A stretch of 64,000 nucleotides of DNA from Maratus speciosus (Eukaryota; Arthropoda; Arachnida; Araneae; Salticidae): the NCBI GenBank assembly GCA_963932465.1, contig OZ010786.1, positions 442,358,619 through 442,422,618 on the forward strand, given 5' to 3'. A program made the translations under genes and the position numbers. Under the pieces are notes generated by a model, which worked only from the letters and a program-made list of their open reading frames with translations, did not search any database and was not told the DNA's origin. Shown here in pieces: positions 42,334 to 52,150 of this stretch (its first letter is position 1; the number at the start of each line of letters is the position of its first letter).

Positions 42334-44266
42334 TAAAGGTTAAAATTCAATATTTGCTTTAGTAGCCAGTGGCCGGTAGAGGCTGTATGTTTAGTAGCCA
42401 CTACTGTCAAGTTAGTGGCCACTTATCGTAGTTTGTAGATTTAAATAGTTTTACAAGTAATGTTTTTAAAATATTAATGTTGCGAAGACATATTTTAAAA
42501 TATATAAAAGTAAAACTATTCACTGTGTCAGTTTACTTACCCCAACAGAAACAATTAACAGTTATTACATTAAAAAAAGAGAGAATTTATCGACCAATGT
42601 TGTACAAGACCGAGGTCAAAGATTGGTTCACATCTCCAATAGGTCACTATGTAGCCCGAGATCAGAATTCTTTCTGAAAATAAGCCTAAAATATTTCCCG
42701 TTTGACAAAATTCGCAACTAATTTTTGAAATTATTTTAAGAAATTTGCAATTATTTCACGCAACCTCTTGCTAAAATTCACAATTTTTTCGCCGATCGTT
42801 CGACAGAATTCACGATTTTTCCCCGTGATAATTCGACGAAAGTGACGATTTTATTATGCGATTCTTGATGAAATTCGCGACTTTATTTCCACGATCTTCT
42901 GACAAGATTCGCGATTTTATTCCGCGATCTTTAGACGAAATTTGCAGTTTTTTCGCGATCTTTTGACGAAATTTGCGGTTTTTCGTGATCTTTTGGCGAA
43001 ATTTGCGGTTTTTTCGCGATCTTTTGACTAAATTTGCGTGTTTTTTTCGCGATCTTTTGACGAAATTTGCGGGTTTTTTTCGCGATCTTTTGACGAAATT
43101 TGCGGTTTTTTTCGCGATCTTTTGACGAAATTTGCGATTTTTTCGCAATCTTTTGACGAAATTTGCGGTTTTTTCGCGATCTTTTGACGAAATTTGTGGT
43201 TGTTTCGCGATCTTTTGACGAAATTTGCAGTTTTTTGCGATCTTTTCACAAAATGTTTAGTTTTTTCGCTATCCTTTGGCGAAATTTACTGGGTTCTCGC
43301 GATCTTTTAGCGAAAATTGCGGTTTTTCGCTATCCGTTGATGAAATTTGCGGTTTTTACGCGATCCTTTCACGAAATTTGTGTTTTTTTCGCGATTCTGA
43401 AATTCACAGCAAATTTTCTGAAAGGTTACAAAGGGGTGGAGCTGTGTTTTTTCTGCACCTGGTTGACGAAATTCCCATTTTTTCGAGATCCTTTGACAAA
43501 ATTTACTTTTTTTTCGCGATCTTTTGACAAAATTTGCACTTTTTTCGCGAACTTTTGGACAAAATTTGCGGGTTTTCGAGATCTTTTGATGAAATTTACG
43601 TTATTTCGCGATCTTTAGACGAAATTTGCGGTTTTGTCAGGATCTTGACGACATTTGCGGTTTTTTTCGCGATCTTTTGACGAAATTTGCGTTCTTTTAA
43701 CGAAATTTGCGGTTTTTTCGCGATCTTTGGACAAAGGTTGCGGTTTTTCGCGATCTTTTGACGAAAATTGCGGTTTTTTTGCACTACTTTGATGAAATTT
43801 GTGGTTTTTACGCATTCCTTTCACGAAATTTGCATTTTTTCCGTGATTCTTTGACCGAAATCGAATCTTTTTTCGGGATTCTTATGAAATTCGCGTTTTT
43901 CCGGCAATTCTTTTACGATTTTTCTGCGAACGATTGACGAAATTAATTTCTTTTGGCGACCATTTGTCGAAATTCGCGATATTTTTATGTCCGAAATTTT
44001 GGATTGATGACCGATTTTTTTAATTTTCTGAACCAAATGCCTTCAATGTGAACATCAATGCGATTTTCTTTTTCTTATTACGATTCCGCAGAAATTGCTG
44101 ATCGCTTGAAAAAAATAAAAAAAGCGGAAAAGTGGCATTTCTGACATGTACTATTACATGAAAAATAAAGATCGCCGCTTTGGCGATCAGATGCACATCA
44201 CAAAGTCGCCAATTTTTTACATTTAGTCGCCCTGTGGCCGATGGCGACCGGCAATTTTAACCTTTA
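42334..44266. mobile_element. non-autonomous hAT-like element inserted in pol
   Basis: Perfect 14-bp inverted ends TAAAGGTTAAAATT and AATTTTAACCTTTA are flanked by a perfect 8-bp duplication TTGTTCAC (42326-42333 and 44267-44274). An 8-bp duplication points to hAT. Subterminal regions carry short repeats of GTGGCC/GTAGCC on the left and CGCCA/TGGCG words on the right. About two thirds of the 1,933 bp is a 31-bp minisatellite. There is no transposase, so it depended on one supplied in trans. Confidence 0.9.
42697..43990. repeat. 31-bp minisatellite, about 40 units
   Basis: The unit is GATCTTTTGACGAAATTTGC followed by GGTTTTTTCGC, with scattered variants and better conservation in the middle than at the edges. 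Units are directly adjacent with no spacers, so this is not a CRISPR array. Because 31 is not a multiple of three, each frame cycles through the repeat. This creates many repetitive open frames on both strands (for example minus 42810-43148, plus 43163-43618) that are not genes. Confidence 0.9.
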
Positions 44267-44274
44267 TTGTTCAC

Positions 44275-47200
44275 ATCATTTGTAGTGTTAATACGCATTC
44301 TCCATCACTCCCTCTTGTAAAGGCCACTATTGCAAACCATAAAATCACCCTATTGGCTGACTCTGGAAGTAGCATTTCGTTACTTTCACAAAATTTATTT
44401 AATGAACTTAAACCTGTATTAAAATACAAGAGACTATCAATAGCCATAAATATTAAAACCTTCAATTCGGATGTTTCTTTTTCTTCATGTATTAAAGCAT
44501 CCATTAAGTTAGAAAAAAAATCCTTCTCGCACCACTTTTATATAGTGGATATTCCTGAATCCTCCAGTTTTGAAGGCATTCTTGGTTTTGATTTCATTAG
44601 TAAATTTAACATTATCATTGATACTTTCAATAAATGCATTCACATTAACAACAACTTGACTATTCCACTAGAAACATCACACACTAAGTCTAAAGTCAGT
44701 GAAAGTAATCAATGTAACACCTTATGTGATGTAGTGACAAATCAAAAAGTTTTCTTAACCCGTAAAATAATTCTAGAACCCCAAGAGCAAACATGGTGCT
44801 CAGTTTACACAAACAATAATATCAAACATGACATAAATTATCTATTTGAATATGTGGCAGATAAAAAAGAAGTAATAAGTCATGATGCCATTATTCAAAT
44901 GAATAAGAAAACTAAACGCAAAAAGAAGCCGGTACAATTAAATCATTTCTTTTCTATTTCACTTAAAAATAATTCTGACACTACCATTCATCTCCCTAAA
45001 CACACAAAAATTGGACATTTATCTGAAGTTGAGGAAATTCTTGACTACCCCTCTGATAATTTGGACAAGCATCATAACTCAGAACAACACTTCCTAAATT
45101 TTATTCAGGCATCTAATGAAACATTAAAAAAGAGGAAAGAGGATTTGGCAGCTACCGATTTTGATCTTACACATTTAAGTTCTAATGAAGCTAATACAAT
45201 GACTAAATTATTACTTAATTACTACCCGGCCTTTTCAAAATCATTAAATACACTTGGACATACTGATAAGATTGTACCTGAGTTGAAATTTATTAATGAT
45301 TACCCTATAAAAACTCTTCCATTTCCCCTTCCTCAATCTTTGCAAAAAGGTACTTTAGAACAAATTAAAGATCTGCTTGATGCAAAAATTATTGAACGCC
45401 ACTGTTCAGAATGGGCTTGCCCCATGCTTTTAGTCAAAAAGAAACCAGACGGAACTGGTAAACAAAAATTTCGTCTCGCCTTAGATCTTCGAATGGTAAA
45501 TACTGTAATTCAAGGATCATCTTACCCTCTACCTAAAATTCAAACCATCATTTCAAATCTTTCTCAGTATCGATATTTTTCTTCTCTTGACTTTCATCAG
45601 GCATATCATCAAATTGATTTGCCAGAAAAATTCCAAAATCAGTTGACATTTACTACTATGTTTGGTTCTTTTAGATACAAGAGATTAGTGTTCGGATTAA
45701 AAACCAGTGCTTCTATTTTCCAAGCTTTAATGGACTCTTTGCTTGATGAGTTACAATTAGATGGTGTATATACATATCAGGATGATTTCATTGTAGGTGC
45801 AAACTCTTTTGATGAAATGTGTAATAAATTAAAAAAAATTCTCTCTATCCTAACCAAATACAACTTAACCCTGTCTCCTAGCAAGTGTACTTTTCATAAA
45901 TCTAGTATTGACTATTTGGGATTTCATGTAGAAAATCAGTCCGTTTCCCGGATTCAGTCAAATATCATAAAAATAACATCTTTTCCCACACCTACAACTA
46001 AACGTCAACTAAAAAGACTCATTGGTGTCATTACATTTTATAAGAGTCTAATTCCATCCTTTTCTGAGTTAGTACAACCACTGATAAACCTAACTACTCC
46101 AAAAGTTAAATTTAAATGGACAGTTAAACATCAAGAAATCATGGACACAATACAGAAAATTTTCTTTAATTCTCCCATGGTTAGATTACCTGATTGGAAC
46201 AAGACATTTTATTTAAATACAGATGCGTCAAATGTTGCTATTTCTGGTGTTTTATTACAAGAGCATGATCAACAACTTTTACCAGTTGCATATTTTTCTA
46301 AATCTCTTAAGCCATCAGAAAAAAAATACCCTGCACTTAAATTAGAACTCATGGCAATTTATAAATCTGTAACCGCTTTCAAATATTATTTATATAACAG
46401 ACAATTTGTAATTCTTTCTGACAGTAAACCCTTAGAAAAATATAACAAGACTACTAATCCAGCTGATATTATCTCTCGTTGGCTCATGGAGCTTTCAGAG
46501 TACTCATACATTTTTAAACATATCCCTGGTAAGAAAAATGTTCTTGCTGACTATTTATCTAGCTGTACTTTTGAAAACAATCAACAAACTCTGGATACTA
46601 ACCCTGAACTTATCCATGACCCTCAACCATTACCTATTGTTGACTATGATACACCAGACAGTAATAATTCATGTTCAAGCGCCACTAAGAAATATGTAAA
46701 CTATCTTGTATCTGGTAAACAAACAAATCCAGATCCTTTATTAGAAATTTCAAATGAAACTTTCTGCACTGAACAAAAAAATGACACCACCTTGTCAACT
46801 GTTTACAAAGATATTCTAAAGAAAGGACCTTCTCAAAAATATCCTAATTACTTCATACACCCTGATTCGAAAGTTTTAATGTTAAAAAAAGAAAATAATC
46901 TTAACAACACTTTTTCATATCACATTGTTGTTCCTAACTCTCTTAAAAGCAAAGTTTTAACAATCTCTCATTTATCTCACTTTGGTTTTAATAAAACCTA
47001 TGAGTTCCTATCATCAAGATATTTTTGGAAAGGCATGTATGTTGACACCCTAAACTTCGTAGCTTCAGGTGTCAAATGTCTTCAATGTAAACATCATCAA
47101 ACCCCTCCTGCACCCTTACAACCCACCTACATGCCCAGATATCCTGGCCATACTATTAGTACAGATCTCGTTGGACCTTTTTCTAATGGTAAACATATTT

Positions 47201-48048
47201 TAACTATTACAGATCACTTTTCAAGACATGTTGAACTTTTTCCACTTAATGATACATCTGCAGCTAAAGTCGTTAAATGTTTATTCTCTTATATAACCAC
47301 CTTTGGGAGACCTTCTGTTGTCTTATCAGACTTAGGACCCCAATATACATCTCAAATATACAACATTTTTAATGATAGTCTAGGTATTAAGGTACTTCAC
47401 AGCTCTGTTTCGAGACCACAAAGCAATGCTCTTTCGGAGAGAATAAATAAATCTATCAAATACTCTGTTAATATACTTTTGCAAGAAGGTCACTCATTTG
47501 AAAATGCAATATTTATACACAAGTCGCTCTATAATGGTTCAAAACATTCAACTACATTATTCACTCCTAATCTTCTCCACTTTGGACGTGAACTTTCATT
47601 AATTTTTGACACTTTTGATCAGAATAGCAATCAACCTTTTCTAGACAAACATACTGAAATACATAAACTACTTAAAGATTTACACAAAATATATGACAAG
47701 GCTTACAACAACATTAAAACAGCACAGGATAAAAGATATAAACATTACGGTCAGAAAGCTAAATTAAGAACCATTTGTCTCAAAGATATTGTGTACTTAA
47801 AATCTGTTGATAAATTCAAACCTGAATACACTGGACCATATATTGTAACTTTCAAACATTCACCTGTGTCATTCTCGATCAAGAGATTGTATGCTGCTGA
47901 TAATACAGCATTTCGGGTGCACATTGATAGGTTACTTCTTGCACCACCTCGATATGGACATTTATTTGATGCTACAAGTCACTTAAACAATCACAACTTC
48001 CCTAATGTTTATCAACCACATACATATAATTTAAGAAACAGAAAATAA
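44275..48048 (+). CDS. pol: Pol polyprotein of the Ty3/Gypsy element (main part)
   Basis: The frame is open without a break from the insertion to TAA at 48046-48048. Numbering residues from the TTG at 44353, the domains are in the Ty3/Gypsy order. Protease: catalytic DSG at 3-5, and GILGFDF at 75-81. Reverse transcriptase, about 320-530: LDFHQAYHQI at 412-421, and YQDD at 475-478. RNase H, about 610-740: D624, E665, D690, D733. Integrase: His/Cys zinc region around H873-C912, D938, D993 and E1029 (35 residues between the last two), then a GPY-type C-terminal motif near 1154-1165. All key residues are present. The start of the native protein lies upstream of the insert, probably reached by frameshifting from gag. 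The protein would copy and integrate the element, but this copy is interrupted before the protease. I see no chromodomain and no env. Confidence 0.93.
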   Translation: MICSVNTHSPSLPLVKATIANHKITLLADSGSSISLLSQNLFNELKPVLKYKRLSIAINIKTFNSDVSFSSCIKASIKLEKKSFSHHFYIVDIPESSSFEGILGFDFISKFNIIIDTFNKCIHINNNLTIPLETSHTKSKVSESNQCNTLCDVVTNQKVFLTRKIILEPQEQTWCSVYTNNNIKHDINYLFEYVADKKEVISHDAIIQMNKKTKRKKKPVQLNHFFSISLKNNSDTTIHLPKHTKIGHLSEVEEILDYPSDNLDKHHNSEQHFLNFIQASNETLKKRKEDLAATDFDLTHLSSNEANTMTKLLLNYYPAFSKSLNTLGHTDKIVPELKFINDYPIKTLPFPLPQSLQKGTLEQIKDLLDAKIIERHCSEWACPMLLVKKKPDGTGKQKFRLALDLRMVNTVIQGSSYPLPKIQTIISNLSQYRYFSSLDFHQAYHQIDLPEKFQNQLTFTTMFGSFRYKRLVFGLKTSASIFQALMDSLLDELQLDGVYTYQDDFIVGANSFDEMCNKLKKILSILTKYNLTLSPSKCTFHKSSIDYLGFHVENQSVSRIQSNIIKITSFPTPTTKRQLKRLIGVITFYKSLIPSFSELVQPLINLTTPKVKFKWTVKHQEIMDTIQKIFFNSPMVRLPDWNKTFYLNTDASNVAISGVLLQEHDQQLLPVAYFSKSLKPSEKKYPALKLELMAIYKSVTAFKYYLYNRQFVILSDSKPLEKYNKTTNPADIISRWLMELSEYSYIFKHIPGKKNVLADYLSSCTFENNQQTLDTNPELIHDPQPLPIVDYDTPDSNNSCSSATKKYVNYLVSGKQTNPDPLLEISNETFCTEQKNDTTLSTVYKDILKKGPSQKYPNYFIHPDSKVLMLKKENNLNNTFSYHIVVPNSLKSKVLTISHLSHFGFNKTYEFLSSRYFWKGMYVDTLNFVASGVKCLQCKHHQTPPAPLQPTYMPRYPGHTISTDLVGPFSNGKHILTITDHFSRHVELFPLNDTSAAKVVKCLFSYITTFGRPSVVLSDLGPQYTSQIYNIFNDSLGIKVLHSSVSRPQSNALSERINKSIKYSVNILLQEGHSFENAIFIHKSLYNGSKHSTTLFTPNLLHFGRELSLIFDTFDQNSNQPFLDKHTEIHKLLKDLHKIYDKAYNNIKTAQDKRYKHYGQKAKLRTICLKDIVYLKSVDKFKPEYTGPYIVTFKHSPVSFSIKRLYAADNTAFRVHIDRLLLAPPRYGHLFDATSHLNNHNFPNVYQPHTYNLRNRK

Positions 48049-48325
48049 TATACTTTTGTTTACATTTTTTTCTTATGACATGTATTGTGAAGCTAAGTGT
48101 ACAACCAGAGGCCTAGGTTGTATGTATGTTGCTTACAACAGATCTTTGACATCATTATGGCTGGCCCATGACTGTTTTCTTCGAAGATCTCTTGTGAACA
48201 ATATTTTGAATCACTTTACACTCTTTTCATTTTACTGTACACTTTTATGTTATTTACATACACTTAACTATTATTTACAGTTTAACATTCATTTTACATT
48301 TCATTCTTTTACGATTACATTTCAG
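48049..48325 (+). other. 3' untranslated region of the element
   Basis: Directly follows pol. The open frame at 48056-48337 has no signal for an envelope protein that I can recognise and runs into a MITE. Confidence 0.5.
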
Positions 48326-48329
48326 TTAA

Positions 48330-48717
48330 CCCATTAAACGCCAACGCTCCCGTTGCGGGAACAACAATTTGTTATTTTTTCCCTCAACATATTTTTGAAT
48401 TATTTAAAAAATACATTTTGTGTCGAAAAGTTAATAGTATGGCGTGTAATATACATATTTTTTCAGAATGATATATATATATTTACTATTTTTTGCAGAT
48501 TTTTAAAAAAAGAGAATTTTTGGTTTTTAGACTTCCTCAAGTAAAATTAGTAAAAAGTAAAAAGTAAATTCTTTAGTTTTTACAAGTGCAGTGAATATTT
48601 AAAGCCAACAGATCATCTAATAATAAATTCCTAATACGAAGTAAATATATTAATTTAAAGCAATATTAGAAAGGTTTCTTTCGTATGTTCCCACAACGGG
48701 AGCGTTGGCGGCTGATG
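48330..48717. mobile_element. TTAA-type element with CCCATTAAACGCC ends
   Basis: TTAA at 48326-48329 precedes CCCATTAAACGCCAACGCTC. The right end reads GGGAGCGTTGGCGGCTGATG and is followed by GTTAC, so the right TTAA has changed to TTAC. It is a relative of 50855-51022. Non-coding. Confidence 0.75.
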
Positions 48718-48800
48718 GTTACATTCCCATCCCTTTGTCTGCAATCGCGCTTCCATAAAGAGAGGAACATTTTATATTGATTTTTCATGAAAAGCAGTGC

Positions 48801-49039
48801 CCATCAGTGGCTGAGAGGTTCTGCTCTCGAAACTGGTAGACGGGAAGTGCTGGGTTCGATCCCAATCGCACCCGTCGGCCTAATCGTTCGGAGTTTTCGT
48901 GGTTTTCTTCGAGCCATGGATTTCCATGCGTTAATACGGGTTAGGTTCCCTTAGAAAGACCCCCACAAAGGGCTCTCCCCCTCGGGCCTATATCCCTAGT
49001 GTAGATAATCGGCCGTCACAAATCAACCAACCAACCAAC
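48801..49039 (+). mobile_element. tRNA-derived SINE
   Basis: TGGCTGAGAGG (A-box-like, about 48829) and GGTTCGATCCC (B box, about 48872) are spaced as in a pol III promoter. A non-tRNA body follows, and the element ends in (AACC)n near 49022-49040. CATGAAAAGCAGTGC occurs at 48786-48800 and again at 49040-49054: a perfect 14-15-bp duplication, as made by LINE-driven retroposition. No cloverleaf is evident, so it is not a tRNA gene. It is about 240 bp. Confidence 0.9.
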
Positions 49040-49276
49040 CATGAAAAGCAGTGCATGTCAGTTCGCTTGAATGTGGATTCGTAATATTATACGGAAAAAC
49101 AGAACCATTGTGAACAAAAAACCCCTTAAAATTTACCTTTATGATGTTCATCCGCAGAAAAAAACAATCTTTAAATTACAATTAAAATGCAAGATGCAAA
49201 AATAAAAGATTGATACAAAACAAATAGGTGTTGCTATCCAACGTACAATTTATACACAAGTTTAACATAAAACTCT

Positions 49277-49309
49277 ACGTTTCGGTTTATTCTTTAAAAC
49301 CTTCATCAG
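49277..49309 (-). ncRNA. hammerhead-ribozyme-like motif, left arm
   Basis: Mirror image of the motif at 49838-49870. On the minus strand it reads CTGATGA, helix II GGTTT..AAACC, then GAAAC. The two motifs face outward in opposite directions, so transcripts of either strand would carry one copy. Confidence 0.55.
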
Positions 49310-49837
49310 GAGAAAAATTTTCTAAAATATAAATCGACAACAAACTCTTTACATGCTACATTTTGAAATCAATTCAAAATTCAAAACATTCTAACGGAAA
49401 TCTCTTACTCCCAAATAAAGAGTTCAGTGGCGCCATCTTTTAATCAAAGATGTAAACGAAGAAAGACTAGCTGAAAAAATGGAATTTTCATTGACTTTTC
49501 AAAATTGAAAGCCATATTGCTGGTATGTGAAAGGAAACATTATCATTACACACTTCATGGTTTCTTAGACGAATTCGTCTAAGAAACCATGAAGTGTGTA
49601 ATGATAATGTTTCCTTTCACATACCTGCAATATGGCTTTCAATTTTGAAAAGTCAATGAAAATTCCATTTTTTCAGCTAGTCTTTCTTCGTTTACATCTT
49701 TGATTAAAAGATGGCGCCACTGAACTCTTTATTTGGGAGTAAGAGATTTCCGTTAGAATGTTTTGAATTTTGAATTGATTTCAAAATGTAGCATGTAAAG
49801 TGTTTGTTGTCGATTTATATTTTAGAAAATTTTTCTC

Positions 49838-49870
49838 CTGATGAAGGTTTTAAAGAATAAACCGAAACGT
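49838..49870 (+). ncRNA. hammerhead-ribozyme-like motif, right arm
   Basis: CTGATGA at 49838-49844, a helix II GGTTT..AAACC with an 8-base loop, then GAAAC at 49864-49868. This is the conserved core order of hammerhead ribozymes, which are known from Penelope-like elements. The short third helix could not be judged by eye. Confidence 0.6.
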
Positions 49871-49979
49871 AGAGTTTTATGTTAAACTTGTGTATAAATT
49901 GTACGTTGGATAGCAACACCTATTTGTTTTGTATCGATATTACAACGTAAAGTCCTTTATTATTATTATAAAAGATTGA

Positions 49980-50850
49980 GTTTTGCATGGAAGTAAGTTA
50001 TTACTGAAACATTAAAAAAGAATTTTGGTAATTTCTTGTAACAGTAAATTTGACCATAAATTAAGATATAATACAGTAGTAGTTGGCAGCTACTTTTGAA
50101 ACTTAAATCCATAGGTAGATTCATATACAATATAAAAAAAGAAAAAGAAGGACTACGAAAATTTTAAATTGTTTCATGTTATATTAATTGTACTAACGGT
50201 GATACTGTTGTAGATCGATTTTCAAATATATGCAGGCATCTTATTAAAGATATAATATATATATATTTTTAAATAATTTGAAAATCGATGTTTGGTAATA
50301 GTAAAGTTGAAAAGCATTTATTATATTGAAATAAGAGATGTCTCAATTTTCATTTGTAAAACAACTACTTTATTTGAAACGGGTAATAAAGAAAATTCAA
50401 AACGTCATTTAGGAATATATAGAGTTATATATATCAGTTACGTGTCGATGAAAACAACTATATTCTAACAACTATATTCTAATATAAGTATATGCCAGAA
50501 ATCTAGGTGTAAAAAAAATTTATACATATGTGCGTGTAGTGTTTATTACAACATAATGTTATATCTGAGTTATTCCTTTCAAGTTGCATAGACAATGTGT
50601 AGGGAAATAATAAAAAAGAAAGCGTGACGTTATATTTCAAATACTTTGAATATTCGTTGAAAAAATTGAATGAAAGTGATTTATGAATATTAATATTAAA
50701 TTTTTAATCCATATATTTTTAGTAATTGTTTATATATTTGTTTATTTGTTTGCATCATGCCTAAAAATGAAGTTTTATTAAATTTTCTAATCGCAATTGC
50801 ATTATGGCAGGAGAAAATAACGCGCGTTTCTTTGCAGTTCAGAGGAAGGT
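49980..50850. other. AT-rich DNA within the LTR element
   Basis: Nothing recognised. TATA-rich stretches near 50250 and 50420. Confidence 0.4.
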
Positions 50851-50854
50851 TCAA

Positions 50855-51022
50855 CCCCCATTAGACGCCAACGCTCCCTCTACGAAAACATGTTATACAT
50901 TCTAAACGGTTACAGTTATTAAAAAAAATTCAACTGCTTTATCATAGGGGCATCTTATATATATAAAATATATAAATAAACTTTATTTATTTAACGTGCT
51001 TAATATAGCGGCGCTTAATGGG
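50855..51022. mobile_element. TTAA-type MITE with CCCCCATTAGACGCC end
   Basis: The left end CCCCCATTAGACGCCAACGC follows TCAA (50851-50854). The right end GGCGGCGCTTAATGGG precedes TTAA at 51023-51026. The left flank has one change from TTAA. Same family as 48330-48717. 168 bp. Confidence 0.7.
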
Positions 51023-51026
51023 TTAA

Positions 51027-52150
51027 AACTGATAACTAACACATTTAATAATTGCAGTTATTTAAAAAAAAAAAAAAAAAATCACATGTAATTTGATAAC
51101 ATTTTCTTGGCAACCAGTTAGTTACCTTCTAAATATATGACTTGTGCATTATTTAACCTGATTATGACTTTTTCATTTTTTTTATGTCTCTCTTCACTCT
51201 AGGATTGCCTACCCCTTTTTGATTTGATATATATGTGACATATATCTATTTTTTTTTAATTCTCCCTTTCGAATGTTTTGTTCCCGTTCAAAATTATGGC
51301 CCTTAGTGTCCAAAACTTCATTGTGTTCAGAGACAACCCCTTGGAATTGGTGTTCCAATTCACAAAAAATCAATTTTTGCTTGTAAACCGACGTGTGCTC
51401 CTTTAGAGGACCGCTAGTGTCTTCGGAGGAGCAGGGACTCATATAAGCGGGCGCTGTATGAGTCTCAAAACTCCCTCCTCACATAAGGCTGAAGCCCTAA
51501 GCTGACGCCATAATACTTGTGGTCTACACAAGATTCAGGGTGACACCTTTTTCATGGGCGTGCTTCAGGCACCTCTTTTTTTGTCATCCTATGCTGCATG
51601 CATGAACATTACATTTTTTAAAAATCATGTCCAATTTCTTTTAAATCATATTACAATTGATTATTAGTTTACAATTACACATTTCACTTATTATTACTTA
51701 TTCTTTACTTCTAGTGTTGCATTTGTGTTTATATATATATATATTTATTGTTAGTACTTGTATTTTTCATAAAAATGATCCGAATCAGGATCAATATTTT
51801 TGATGATGTGCAGCCAAGGGTCTAGTTACATGCTGCTTAAATATTTGCTGTCAGAGTCGACTCAGTTAAAAAAAAAAATATACCATGGTATGCAATTTTG
51901 AAGAAAATTTTACTGAAGGTGGAGATCCATAAACTTAATTTAGAAAATATTAATTCATAAAATCTCTTAGGACTGTTGAACTATTGATGAAAGAGATTTT
52001 TTTTTTGTTTTCATGACAGCAACTTGTTTAAAAAAAAAAAAACTTTTATGTTTTGAAGATATATTTATATGTGTAACTATTTTTCTTGCTGTTTTGCCCA
52101 TGCACACGGGTCAACAAAAGTTTTTTTTTCGCGGTGTCCCAGGTGATATA
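51027..52150. other. 3' internal region of the LTR element
   Basis: No env domain recognised. A part near 51290-51600 is less AT-rich and contains CATATAAGCGGGCGCTGTAT, which resembles a TATA-box promoter or a piece of another LTR. The minus-strand frame at 51209-51442 shows no domain. I cannot point to a clear polypurine tract before the 3' LTR. Confidence 0.4.

Larger units (their letters stand above)
49212..49935. repeat. 724-bp near-perfect palindrome (foldback, Penelope-like)
   Basis: Two 362-bp arms meet without a spacer at GAATTC (49571-49576). I see only a few mismatches between arms (for example CTGGTATGTG against CAGGTATGTG). ATAAAAGATTGA at 49202-49213 and 49968-49979 is a 12-bp target duplication; the right side has an extra 32 bp ending in TTTATTATTATT. 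The outer part of each arm carries a hammerhead-like core. The structure matches inverted terminal units of Penelope-like elements, but no GIY-YIG frame is present here. Confidence 0.85.

Noticed and set aside
42810..43937. Several long repetitive open frames on both strands
   Set aside because: They are all read-through of the 31-bp minisatellite and have no start context or domain.
42697..43990. CRISPR-like regular array
   Set aside because: The 31-bp units are directly adjacent with no unique spacers, and the context is a eukaryotic transposon.
48056..48337. Envelope-like gene after pol
   Set aside because: Too short, no signal peptide or fusion-type features that I recognise, and it runs into a MITE.
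48829..48890. tRNA gene
   Set aside because: A- and B-box-like words are present but no cloverleaf or anticodon arm is evident. Target duplications and an AACC tail show a SINE.
49212..49935. Assembly hairpin artefact
   Set aside because: The arms differ at a few bases and a 12-bp target duplication flanks the structure, though long reads would be the proper test.
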